Shown in pieces: positions 50,201 to 61,500 of a DNA stretch of 64,000 nt (positions are counted from its first letter, which is position 1; every line of letters begins with the position of its first letter). Source of the DNA: Watersipora subatra (lineage: Eukaryota; Bryozoa; Gymnolaemata; Cheilostomatida; Watersiporidae). The stretch covers positions 68,096,672-68,160,671 of the forward strand of contig NC_088708.1 in NCBI RefSeq assembly GCF_963576615.1, given 5' to 3'. The position numbers were made by a program, and so were the translations under genes. The notes under the pieces were generated by a model. That model worked only from the letters and a program-made list of their open reading frames with translations. It ran no database searches and had not been told where the DNA came from.

Positions 50201-52573
50201 ATGCATGTGTGTTAAGCTTTTTTCCATGGAAGGGGCATTCACACTTCTATATTGTTAGCATAGTCATGGATTAGCCTGGCATCAAGACAAGCCCAGTCTC
50301 TTGACGAACCATCGAGTTGACACATAGTCTGTGAAGGGAGGCCGAGAGCGAACCTCCCGAGCCAACCCGAAATCTGCTAATTTCACGCATTGTACTCCGT
50401 CACACAGCAAGTTCTCAGGTTTTAAATCCCTGTGGAAAAATCCTGCAACAAGTATGGAGCACTCGAACTGCTGTAGAGCATGTGTACCCTGGTATACTTA
50501 CTATTGCATTGTTTGTATTTCTTAATATACTCTGTGCATCTTAGTTGTAGTCTAATCGGGGCATGAAACAAAAATTATAAAAAATGAAATAATTCAACTA
50601 TAAGTTCCTGGGTATAAGGGGTTCCTGTGGAGCCTAAAGCTAGACTGTTATGATAAGAGTTGATATATAGTGACACCATACTGAATATGATACTATATAA
50701 TAATCCATACCATTCTTGTGCATGAAAGCAAGACCCTGCATTACTTGATAGATGACATTCCTCACGGATGATTCCGGAAAGAGCTTATCTCTATAGAACA
50801 AAAGATTCATCTTAATAGATGGTACAAACACAAAAGTAATCAGAGATGCCACTGTTTCAGACATTTCACTCCAGTCAGTCTTATTTTGATTACTGTCAGA
50901 TAACCCTCGATAACGACTAGACCATCTTCAGCTACTATCCGACCAGCATGGAAGAGCCATGTAAATGCCGATTCAATTTATATCTTTGCGAAAACACATA
51001 AAGCACAATTTTTATGAAGCTAGTCGAAGTAACGTTTGCAAGGAGTTTGTTTCAAGCTGAACACAATCAAGTAAATCGACATTTCGTGTGACAAACACCA
51101 TTGGAAACAGAGAATCTTGGGAATAGATCTAGCCCTCAGATCAATTGGTCCCCGGTTTGTCTATAAATGGTTGAATAAAGTGATGCAACGTTGAAGAAAA
51201 ATGAGTCATTACAAAGAGAAACATACCTGTCCTTCATCATCTGATACAGATTCTCTTTCATGAACTCGAAGACAAAATAGAGGTTGTCATTTTCTCTGAT
51301 CACTTCTTTGAGTTTGACTATGTTGGCATGGTTCAGCTTCCTCAGGGACTGTCCAACAAAAACATAGAAAAGGTTCATATATTGTCAACTCTATGCGGTA
51401 TTCCCATCTGGCATGACTGGGCCTGCATAATGGCATCAATAGAGGCAAACAACTCATGCCTAAATACAATACAGATCAGTTGTGGCAACTTTATGTTTAT
51501 TTGGTCAATAGTTCATAATAGAGCGCATCAACATCAATAAAGCTGCTGCTTTCATGTAGCGATGGCATGCTGCAAATGCTATTATTCCTATATGGATTTG
51601 ATTTACCTATTGTATTACACATACAATGTGCATCATATTCCATGCTGTGTGAAAAATATTACATCAGCGATGAGCATATTGAATATTTTAGCGAGCTACT
51701 AGCCTGCTGTCAACGTCAGCAAACTTTGATTCTTGTGTTGTCGATTCTTCAGCATGCCGCCATCCAGCAAAATCAGAGTCGTTATTAGCAAAAGATAATA
51801 CAATATTATTCTTCAGCCTGATTAAGTGCAGAGAGCATCGCCCGCATTTATTGGTAATGACACTGACTTCAGTCATTATAGCTAGCTGCCGGACTCAATC
51901 AAACTGGCAGAATGGATAACTTATGAAGTTAAACAAAAGGTTAGTACAAACACCGAGACTCATGGAAGGCTGTTCACTTCATCGATTGGAACGACATGAA
52001 AGCGAAACATCTTCCCAACAATAATAACAAAACTATGCGAGCACCTGCTACCAGACCCTAGTGCATCAACACTAACCTGCTCACATTATCACACGCAACA
52101 GGTTGTATAGAGTGTCATTGACATAATGCCACCACACTCTAACAAAACTGTCTACATGTCCCATAGATGACACAGAGAGACAGGTTACTATCGAACATAA
52201 ATTACACTCCATGTTAGGTATACATCACAAGTTTTGTGCATGTTATCACTCACCTTGACTTCTCGTAGGTTGAGGCACTCGTCCCATGAGTAATATTTCT
52301 TTTTCATGCTGAAAATCAACAAAGGAATCAAATTTATCACAAAGAAAATTTTTTTTACAAAAAAATAGGAGTTGCCATGTATGACCGGCTTATCTACATT
52401 TAGTAGTTTATGCTTAGTGTCAATAAGCAGTTAGACAAGAATATCTCATGACCAACTAAAGCTGATACCAACCGTTTTATGGCGACCTTTTCATTAGATT
52501 CAAGGTTGACAGCCAAAAGGACGTTGCCATAGGTACCGTCCCCAAGCTGCTTAGACACATTATATCGATTCAT
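41239..52573 (-). CDS. CILK1: MAK/CILK1 (ICK)-type ciliary serine/threonine kinase
   Basis: An RCK-family kinase controlling ciliary length and intraflagellar transport. Exons on the minus strand are 52573-52473, 52308-52254, 51348-51227, 50790-50711, then either 50442-50310 or 50041-49909, then 49562-49391, 48382-48215, 47787-47593, 47100-47002, 46005-45818, 44652-44510, 44189-44025, 41874-41775 and 41251-41239. This gives 577 aa (human about 632). It has [20 protein letters not shown], Lys33 in VAIK, Asp125 in [11 protein letters not shown] at 143-145 and T157-D-Y159. RCK tail motifs follow: [37 protein letters not shown] and GRTDWAAKY. The last exon encodes only YLK after a split codon; it is supported by a good acceptor and the conserved DW..KY ending. 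Introns at 46006-47001 and 48383-49390 hold no other coding sequence. Confidence 0.95.
41328..41770 (-). repeat. 18-bp minisatellite, about 24 copies, in the last CILK1 intron
   Basis: The unit GTGTCACATATACTGTAG is repeated from next to the exon 13 donor (41774). Eighteen is a multiple of 3, so both strands carry long open frames of six-residue repeats (VYVTPT on the minus strand, VGVTYT on the plus strand). These are a by-product of the array. The minus-strand frame is in phase with the TAA inside the donor. Confidence 0.9.
41968..43255 (+). mobile_element. 1.26-kb dispersed repeat, copy B (CILK1 intron 12)
   Basis: This is the direct-orientation relative of copy A at 32003-33264, with the same near-terminal CCCACGACCAAA and TTTGGTCGTGGG. 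It is slightly longer owing to small indels. The remaining intron sequence, 43256-44024, shows nothing recognised. Confidence 0.7.
45314..45427 (+). repeat. perfect 57-bp tandem duplication with protein-like content
   Basis: Two identical copies, 45314-45370 and 45371-45427, lie in CILK1 intron 10. On the plus strand both read [18 protein letters not shown] in one open frame. Base composition is richer in GC than the surrounding intron, as in an exon. It is antisense to CILK1. I do not recognise the peptide. Confidence 0.7.
48997..49036 (-). ncRNA. type I hammerhead ribozyme in CILK1 intron 6
   Basis: Read on the minus strand from 49036: stem I GCGT, core CTGATGA, stem II GTGC-TCC-GCAC (four perfect pairs, 3-nt loop), core GAAA, stem III CAAATTTG (self-complementary), TA completing a GTA cleavage triplet, and stem I ACGC pairing with GCGT. 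All invariant core bases are present. The very short stem III is typical of hammerheads in Penelope-like elements and animal retrozymes, which tend to act as dimers. It is in the sense of CILK1 transcription. Confidence 0.8.
49073..49130. repeat. perfect palindrome, 25-bp arms, 2-nt spacer
   Basis: The arm ATTAACTAAAAGCAAGTGCT is followed by AA and its exact reverse complement, extended on both sides by TA steps. It lies about 40 nt upstream of the hammerhead in transcript sense and may belong to the same element. Confidence 0.85.
49909..50041 (-). CDS. CILK1 alternative exon 5b (catalytic and activation loop)
   Basis: This 133-nt exon is flanked by TTGCCAG| and |GTTTGT. It encodes [13 protein letters not shown], then GGPDN, then [18 protein letters not shown] and TDYVSTR. 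It is closer to vertebrate CILK1 (GPELVK, EIRSKPP) than its twin, so it is probably the ancestral version. Confidence 0.85.
50310..50442 (-). CDS. CILK1 alternative exon 5a (catalytic and activation loop)
   Basis: This 133-nt exon is flanked by GTTGCAG| and |GTTCGT and lies 268 nt upstream of exon 5b. It has the same phases (2 nt in, 2 nt out). It encodes [13 protein letters not shown], then DGVQC, then [18 protein letters not shown] and TDYVSTR. Seven of 43 residues differ from 5b. HRD, DFG and TDY are intact in both. Including both or neither would shift the frame. Confidence 0.85.
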
Positions 52574-54046
52574 GTTGTCTCACTCTATGCATGCATCTTG
52601 ATGGTTGGCAGTCACGTTATAACCATTTGAAGTTGACGCAGTCAATATCTTAAAGAAAACTCTGTAGAGAAAAAAGTCAATGGTATGTTAGATGAGAGTT
52701 TTAAACAAATAGTAATAGAACAAGCCTCGATTTGAGCTCTTACCGCAAACAGTACAAAACTTCATTTCAACTAATGATTATTATCTATGTGTAGAGATAA
52801 ATACCAAGTAAAAATTTTGTCAATTGTCCTATAGTTCAGGCAAGACAAATGAAGGCTACCAAGTTTTTAACTATGAAAACCAAATTGTCAGTTACAGTTA
52901 GAGTGTTTTCAAAAGATAATAGCAAACAAGGTATGAAAAATCATGTGATTAAAGCCTTCGGTATACCTCATGATACACGTTAAGAGTATGATGGAGCGAG
53001 GCCTATGCTGTAATCAATGACAACTCATAACATGCAAAGTAAAGAGCTTAGAGGTAAACTTATTGCATGGGTTGAATGGCCTGAACCACAAACGTGATCA
53101 AAGGGTTTTGCAGAAGTAAATGGATTGTGGTAATTTTTAATAAAGTTTTTCAATTAGTATTATTGAATGATTACCACCTTCATTGATGGAAACGTTTAAA
53201 CAGCTGAGAAGGTGTTTTCTTAATCAATTCATTACATATGTACATACTATTACACGAATAAGATTTGTTGTTGACATTTACCACCATGATATCAACTTTT
53301 TGTAATAAGTTTCTTATACACTGTTATATTAATTATGTAAAGCCATTATTCAGCCCAAATCTGAGTTAAAAAACTGATATGGTCAAAATTACTTTCAGAC
53401 TAAACAAAGAAAACTTTCGCAAACCTCGTATCTCTTAGAAGTCTGCTTACTCTAAGGTTGAAAACACAACCCAGAAGCTAACCGACTAACATGTGTGTGT
53501 TTTACCTTACGCTTTTAATACGTTTTACATATTAATGTAAGTGTGTATGCATAAAATAAATTAAAATAAAATTGGTAATAAATAATATTCCAATCAATGC
53601 ACTAAAAACATTTTCCTATCCATGAATGTAACGATGTTAACGTAAACTGAAAACAAGGTTGTAAAAATACTAGACTGCTTTTTGTGTTGCTTTAATTTGT
53701 AATACCCAATCTGATTAACCGCTACTGATAGATAAAAAAAACTACAGTAATATGTTTAAACTAACTAAATTATTCAATTAAACCTTCTAAAACTAAACAG
53801 CGTAGAACTACGATGTGCGTAGTCTAGGCTCAAATAATTTAGTGTTACAGAAGCAAACTAACTCAGAGATGCCTGAAACTGCAAATTTTATTCCTAAGCT
53901 AGCATAGTTAACAAAATACAACAAGCAGTTTAAAACATACAATAACATAACCGTCAGTCTGAGGAAGATACTTTTTATGATGGAAGTTTATAGCAATCAA
54001 CTGCAACGATTAATAATATTCTGATAGATACTTTGACTGACTTACT
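52574..54046 (-). other. CILK1 5' untranslated exon and intron
   Basis: A strong acceptor (CTTTTTTCTCTACAG) ends at 52662, so 52661-52574 is probably untranslated exon. A good donor, AAA|GTAAGT, at 54046/54045 could end a first non-coding exon. The intron between shows no repeats or coding sequence. Confidence 0.45.
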
Positions 54047-55580
54047 TTACGGCTCAAACAATTACAAATGTTGCTTTGCCCACTAAAAACAGAAGAATAT
54101 GAAGAAGAACGCGTAAAGAACTCCAGTAGATGCTCCTTTTCCGCTTTTGGATTCAACTTCAGTCGAGCAATGTGAATGTCAGCGTTGTCAATCGGCCATA
54201 TTAACCTTGCCTTTTATTATAGCAACCATTCACGCAGACTGCGCGACTCCAGAATACGAGATAGTTCGTCCTCTGAGTGACGGCAACTACTACTACTCAA
54301 CAATTTATGTTAAACGTGAGTTGTTTCCTCCGAACAAAAGAGTTACGCAACTCCAACAAACCATCACATTTTTATCATGCCGGAACTATCCGTTACCTTT
54401 TTGGACTTTCTTCATCCATCAATGTAATTTTGATGATCATTTGCTAAGAAGCAAGCAGAGTTTATGGTTAGGCAAGATTTTTTGTTGATATAACAGGAAT
54501 GACCATAAAATTAGTTATCTGGAAATTTGCTATTATAACCCGTCTTGTTTGTAATGACTGAAAGCACTACTCACTGTTTGTTTTTGCTTGCACGACACAA
54601 TCTAACATGCAACTGTTAATAAATCTGGCTATAATTGATATGCCAAATAGATCTAACAATTTTAATTTCTCATTTATCAAAGTATCAGAGGTAATGCTTG
54701 TACTTGTGCGTCTTTTACGTGTATTTTATTTTAATACCGCAAAGATAAAAGGCTAGGATAAAATGTATTATTATTATATATTTTGCAAACGCATCATCCC
54801 TACTATAATATGGCAACAAAAAAGAAGTGATACAGAATGTTCCACAAATGAATGCTTTGCTACACATAAAAGTTATTATATTGTATAAAAACTTGCACTC
54901 CAAGACAAATACATATATGCATATGAATGAATTACATGCATATTAGTTTATCACTGACTAGAGCTCGCTAGAGCAAAACTATCGAGAATATAGTAGTCAA
55001 TCATTATAACAGTTCTACCAAAATAAATAGATGGCTGGAGCAACATATATATGGACAGTTTATCAAAAATATCATTTCAGGGTCTCTTAAAGCACTTGCA
55101 CTGCGACTCAAAAGTCCTGAAATATAACCTATTACAAGTGAATGTGGTGAGTGTACATGTATATAAAAAGGCCAAAATGGCATGCGCACTTGACAAGGTC
55201 ATTGAAGTGACACACAGCTGGTGTCAATAGAAAAACAGTCCATGAACATTGAACATGGAAGGAGCAGCGAGAACATGATATCAAATATCTAAAACATTGC
55301 GAAGAATTATTAAATAACTAGCTGACGAAATAACAAATATGGCTGCTATACACTCGGCTGAGCAAATTTGAACAGGCTAAGCCAATAGAAGTCATATAAA
55401 AATAAAATCAATGTACACGAATGTTACAGAGAGCAAAAATGGACAAATAGTAGGACTAAGCATGAAGGAGGCAAAAGGAAGGCATCGGGGACTGAGAGAG
55501 TCGATTAGTGTGAGTTCTAAGCGCATCAACCCTAGAGGTAACTCATACTTAAATTGGCTAAGCCGCAAAAGGATTTGAGA
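54047..55580. other. intergenic region, CILK1 promoter side and DCLK 3' flank
   Basis: The likely CILK1 promoter lies around 54.05-54.3 kb, by position only. The open frame at 54147-54488 lacks any family resemblance. The rest is AT-rich and presumably holds the 3' untranslated region of the DCLK-like gene next to 55581. Confidence 0.35.
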
Positions 55581-58500
55581 CTATAGTTGGCTAGCGGACG
55601 TGTGGTAAACAGAGTTAGCGAACACGTAAGCTCGATTCTCCCGCCAGTCTGCTAGGTTTTTACGCCCTTTCGTCACCAACTCACTCCTAACATTGTCTTG
55701 GTAGTCCGAAAAGTTTGCAGGCAGCTCTTTTGATCCTCCGAGCGTTATAATCCAGCGATGGCACAAGAGATCTATAGCTGTAAATCGTACTTTCTTATCG
55801 ACGACCAGCAGATGGCTAATAAGGTCTTTGGCCTCTAAAAACACAAACAGTTTATCGACAGAGGTTAATATGCGGTATCAGGTAGCTGACTGCATTGAAC
55901 TCGTCCTATAAGCCAGCGCATTGAGCAGCGGTTGAGCTTGTATAAAGTTTCAAACCTTTTGAGAACACTTTTAAGGATTATTTTTACTTTTTACGATGAA
56001 AAAAATCTTAAATATCAAGAAACAGACTTCACCTTGGAAAATCATCAGATCTGAGTTCAAAACTTGAAACTTCAAACAAGTGAGAAACACGCTACTAGCT
56101 AACTATCATTACAGTGATAAAAAGATAAGTTTGCTTAAAAATGAAAACTGAACAATCTAACAAAGATCATTTGCCAATTTCAGGCCTAAAGCAGAAATAA
56201 GTCACTCTGTCCGACTACTAACAATAGCTACAGCCATAAACTACTCTGCTCTACTACTATAACCAATTACCCAAATATAGGTTCACTATTGTGTGACGGC
56301 TGTTTGTTCATGACATAAGCTAAGCCTCATTTACTACGAATTTTGTTTAGCAAAAATTTGGGACCTTGATACGTTATTAAATTGCCCTCTAATTTGATAA
56401 ATCCATAGCAATTTTATACCTCGTGGATGGAAATAGAAAGTCATCAAGTAGATGCTTAATATGTACATCTACACATATTACATGTATACACACATCTGCA
56501 CATACCATACATATATCTACACACATCTGCACATACCATACATATATCTACACACATCTACACATACCATACATATATCTACACACATCTACACATACCA
56601 CACGTATATCTACACACATCTACACATATTGCACGTAAGTACACTTACGATAGGCATAATTTTAGACATCAGAAAAAACATTAGCAGCCTTGCCGTAGCA
56701 GCAAATCTAAGTTCAGGTTTTATTGGTTAGTAACATAGAGCCTATCACAAATGATACCTGACCGAGGCTAAGTTACCTTATAAAATGACTATGTTGGTGC
56801 AGGCCAAAACCTAACCAGGACTTACAACAATTTTTTCTTACCTACTGACACGTGGTCCCAGTATGGGCTGAGGAACTCATACTCTCCCGCTTTTATGTAC
56901 TCAAACAGCTCTGTCTGGTTGTTATCGGATGATCGAAAAGGAGGAAATCCACAGAGAAAGATGTAAGTGATGATGCCAACAGCCCACATATCCACCTCCA
57001 GTCCATAACCTAACGATTGGTAACATACCGCATGACTATCAGGAAATAGCCCGTAATACCACTAGTTTATATATATATAGCCTAAAAAGGCCTGAGTAAA
57101 ACTAAAGCGAACGAGATGAAAGGCTATTGTAGCGATTTTCAAATCGTCCTTAAAAACCACCACCAAGCAATTAAATCGCCATATTGTGAAGCTCTACTCA
57201 AACTTTTGCATATGGACTCGTCTCTTCCTCTTTCGTCATTAGCTGGTTTTCGTATTTGTTAGATACCTAAGTAAAACCTAACAAACAAATACATCTGAAA
57301 AATCACATCTACATGTAGGGAAGTAACCGCCTCTTCTATGGGGAGGAACCGTCTCTCAAAGTTGGCAAGTCGTGCTATTTAAAATGCCAGAAATAAATAC
57401 AATAATGATAGCAGATAAAGTGAAGCTTCAAAAAGTCTTCTAAAACACTTATTAATAGAATAAAGTTTCCCAATTCAAAAAATAAAACCAGGCAATGACA
57501 GAATTAAAGATTTATATCTTACGCAGGCATAGATTGCTATGAATGATTTGAATTAGTCATCTATGACTTCAATTGTACTATGGCCACGATCTAAAGAGTA
57601 AAGTGCAATGAGAAACCCTGGTTAGACACAGTGTGCTGTCTATGTCTGTAGTTGTTACTATGGTTGCTGTCTAAAGGTTGTACCTATCTCGGAAAGGATC
57701 TCAGGTGCAACGTATGTAGGAGTGCCACAGATCGTGAATATCGGTACCTTCACCTCCACAGCCAGACCGAAGTCGCCTAACTTGAGAGAAATGGAGTCGT
57801 CTTTATTTCTCATCACCTGCATCAATTGAATAAGAATTAAAGTGAACAGCGCTAACCCGTTGTCTACCTAGCGGAGGCTGGCTCCATATGCTACACAGAA
57901 AACTTGAGCTAAACGACTAGTTCTGCTATGAAAAGTGAGATGCTGTTAATGACATATTAAAACATTAATACAGTATTTTTGATAAGCAAAGCTTAATTTG
58001 ATAGACCACTGTGTGAAGATGCAAAAATTTTTATTTTTAATGATGGGTAAACTTGATATTCGTAAAGACGATATTCCTCATGTCATGTTCAAGACATGGT
58101 TCCTCATGATATAAACAATTTTAACGGAAATCTCAGCCCCGGTGAGATTACTCAAACAGGAACAAGATGAAACACAGGTAATTATTTCCAGAGGGAATGC
58201 CAGGTGATCTTTATCGCGAGCAATAAATAAACCATACCTAATCTACTGTTATGTCAGTTTGATGAGTTGTTCTCTCCTGCCTCTTATAATGTAATCTCAT
58301 TCAGTAAGTAGCAAACCTCTGGTTACTCTAATAGCTTATCTTCAATCAACAAAAGCTGAATAACGAAATCGAGTAAAGACAACTCCGGAAGGTTTTACCT
58401 AAACGCAGCATGTGGCACCAGAATAAATGTGCACTCACCATAACATTCTCAGGCTTGAGATCTCGATGCACAATGCCTCGACTGTGCAGGTAAAACAGAG

Positions 58501-61500
58501 CGTTGGTCATATCAGTGGTCATCTGCGAGGCAACTGGCTCTGTAAATCTCACACTGTTTTTAATGGCGTCAAAAAGGTCTCCACCCTGTAATACAGAGCA
58601 TCGAGCAGCTTTAAGAGGCTGTGAAACAGGGTTATGAGCAGCACTTACGATGTATTTGACCAGCGAAGCCACTTTCATCGTGAAAATACAACCAATACGT
58701 TTCAGCCAAAATTTGAAAGTGATTCAATTTTATTTAGCCTTCACTAACCCATGGACACCATCACTTTTTGAAATGTACTTTTTTATTGGACCAACTGAAA
58801 AAAATTTGGTTTTCCAACTGCTACCTGAAGAAATCCAGAGGATAACCATAGCAACAGCCAGTAAACCTGGCTTAAAGGTTGACTTGCAACAAAATTCACA
58901 TTACAGTTATTTGGTATCAAAATATTCACCATGTCTTACTCTGTTGTGATGTAGGTGCCAAATATGTGGAAATGTGATTACATGGTCTTAAAAGCTCACA
59001 AACGAAAAGCCGCCTTAGATTGGAATCTCTTTATTTCGATGACGTAGCCATGAAAATTGGTTATTGTCTTGTCATATGATGTTCTCACGTGAATTGAAAG
59101 GCCAATAAAAAGCTTGATATAAAACTTATCGTATCACTAGTTTATGACAAACACTTTGGGTTTTACCGAAGACCCCGTATCAAATATAGATGCTCGCTAC
59201 TTTACAGTTTTGTTTCGGTTTGGTCTAATCGGCAAGTCGTAATCTAATCATGTGACTCAATACTTAGCAAATAATTTTTGCAGCACTTTTCGATTATCAC
59301 AAGTGACCAACAGGCTCGTCATGATCATCAGACAATGATATGTACTCCTTCAAGCTAAGGCTAAAAAATTAAACGAATTTTTACGGTAAGTTATAAGATA
59401 TCACTGCTAAAAGTGACAGCATTACGATGACGATAAAACAGACGCGTAAGAACAATAAACATGGTTTTGTTGAATGCGTGAAGCATATTTGTGAAAATAT
59501 TTCGACGAATAAGGTTGCATGAAAGTGTAAACAGAAACCATCCCTCACAACTACGTCACATTTGAGCCGTTTTGGACAGAGAATCAAAACTACGGCTGTC
59601 TCGTGTGGCTGCGATTTTCTGTTCGTTTTTTAGCTTTTGTAATCATCTTTCCACATATTTTGCACTTACAACACAGCAGAGTAAGACATGGTGAATCTTT
59701 TCATATCAAATAACTGTAATGTGAATTTTGTTGCAAGTCAACCTTTAAGAAACCTTTCATTCGATGGTAAAAACAGCAGGGGTTTTATAATAATTTGTTG
59801 ATAGCAAATAACAGTTTTCAACATTAAATACTTGTTAACCCCATTCGTTTGGATGCTAACAACTTTTTCAAGAAAAGATTTGTAGATGCAGTATAGATAC
59901 AAGGTTTTTGACTGTTAGAGTCAGCGGCGCTGTCGAACTCCTCCAAACACAACAAGCCTGGCAACATATTCAAGTGATTCGTTGAACCTACGAAGCTAAC
60001 AATTGTGTTTCTACAGAATCAATAACTAATTATCTGACACACGGTATGTTCATCCTTTCAACCTGCCACGGGCGCGTCTCGTATTCTAATAATCAATCTG
60101 AGATTACGCCATAAACCTGAGGCTATTTACTGGGACGGCAGTCGGTATTAAATACATATTTACACTGATATGATAGTGGCTTAATTTTTACCAATTTAAG
60201 CGTGTGCTCTGCTAAGTCTGAGCAAATCAATGTGTGAGCCTCAAATTATTTCCACTACTTATGTGAGCCAGTCAAACCAGGGTTTCTCAGTGCACTTTAC
60301 TCTTCAGACAGCAACCATAGTAACAACTACAGACATAGACAGCACACTGTGTCTACCCAGGGTTTTTTATTGCACTTTACTCTTCAGACAGCTACCATAG
60401 TAACAACTACAGACATAGACAGCACACTGTGTCTAAACAGGGTTTCTCATTGCACTTTACTCTTCAGACAGCTACCATAGTAACAACTACAGACATAGAC
60501 AGCACACTGTGTCTAACCAGGGTTTTTTATTGCACTTTACTCTTCAGACAGCTACCATAGTAACAACTACAGACATAGACAGCACACTGTGTCTACCCAG
60601 GGTTTTTTATTGCACTTTACTCTTCAGACAGCTACCATAGTAACAACTACAGACATAGACAGCACACTGTGTCTAACCAGGGTTTCTCATAGCACTTTAC
60701 TCCTTAGACAATAACCATAGTAACAATTACAGACATAGACAGCACACTGTCTACCCAGGGTTTTTTATTGCACTTTACTCTTCAGACAGTAACCATAGTA
60801 ACAACTACAAACATAGACAGCACACAGCATAGAGTGTCTAAACAGGGTTTCTCATTGCACTTTACTCTTCAGACAGCTACCATAGTAACAACTACAGACA
60901 TAGACAGCACACTGTGTCTAACCAGGGTTTCTCATTGGACTTTACTCCTTAGACAATAACCATAGTAACAACTACAGACATAGACAGCACACTGTGTCTA
61001 ACCAGGGTTTCTCATGGGACTTTACTCCTAAGACAGTAACCATAGTAACAACTACAGACATAGACAGCACACTGTGTCTACCCAGGGTTTTTTATTGCAC
61101 TTTACTCTTCAGACAGCTACCATAGTAACAACTACAGACATAGACAGCACACTGTGTCTAACCAGGGTTTCTCAGTGCACTTTACTCTTCAGACAGTAAC
61201 CATAGTAACAACTACAGACATAGACAGCACACTGTGTCTAACCAGGGTTTCTCATTGCACTTTACTCTTTAGATCGTGGCCATAGTACAATTGAAGTCAT
61301 AGACGACTAATTCAAATCATTCATAGCAATCTATGCCTACATAACATATAAATCTTTAATGCTGCCATTGCCTGGTTTTATTTTTTGAATTGAAAAACTT
61401 TATTCTATTAATAAGTGTTTTAGAAAACTTTTTGAAGCTTCGCTTGATCTGCTATCATTATTGTATTTATTCCTGGCATTTTAAATGGCACGACTTGCCA

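Noticed and set aside
54147-54488. 113-residue plus-strand frame upstream of CILK1
   Set aside because: No recognisable domain, no splice or neighbour support, and it overlaps the likely CILK1 promoter.
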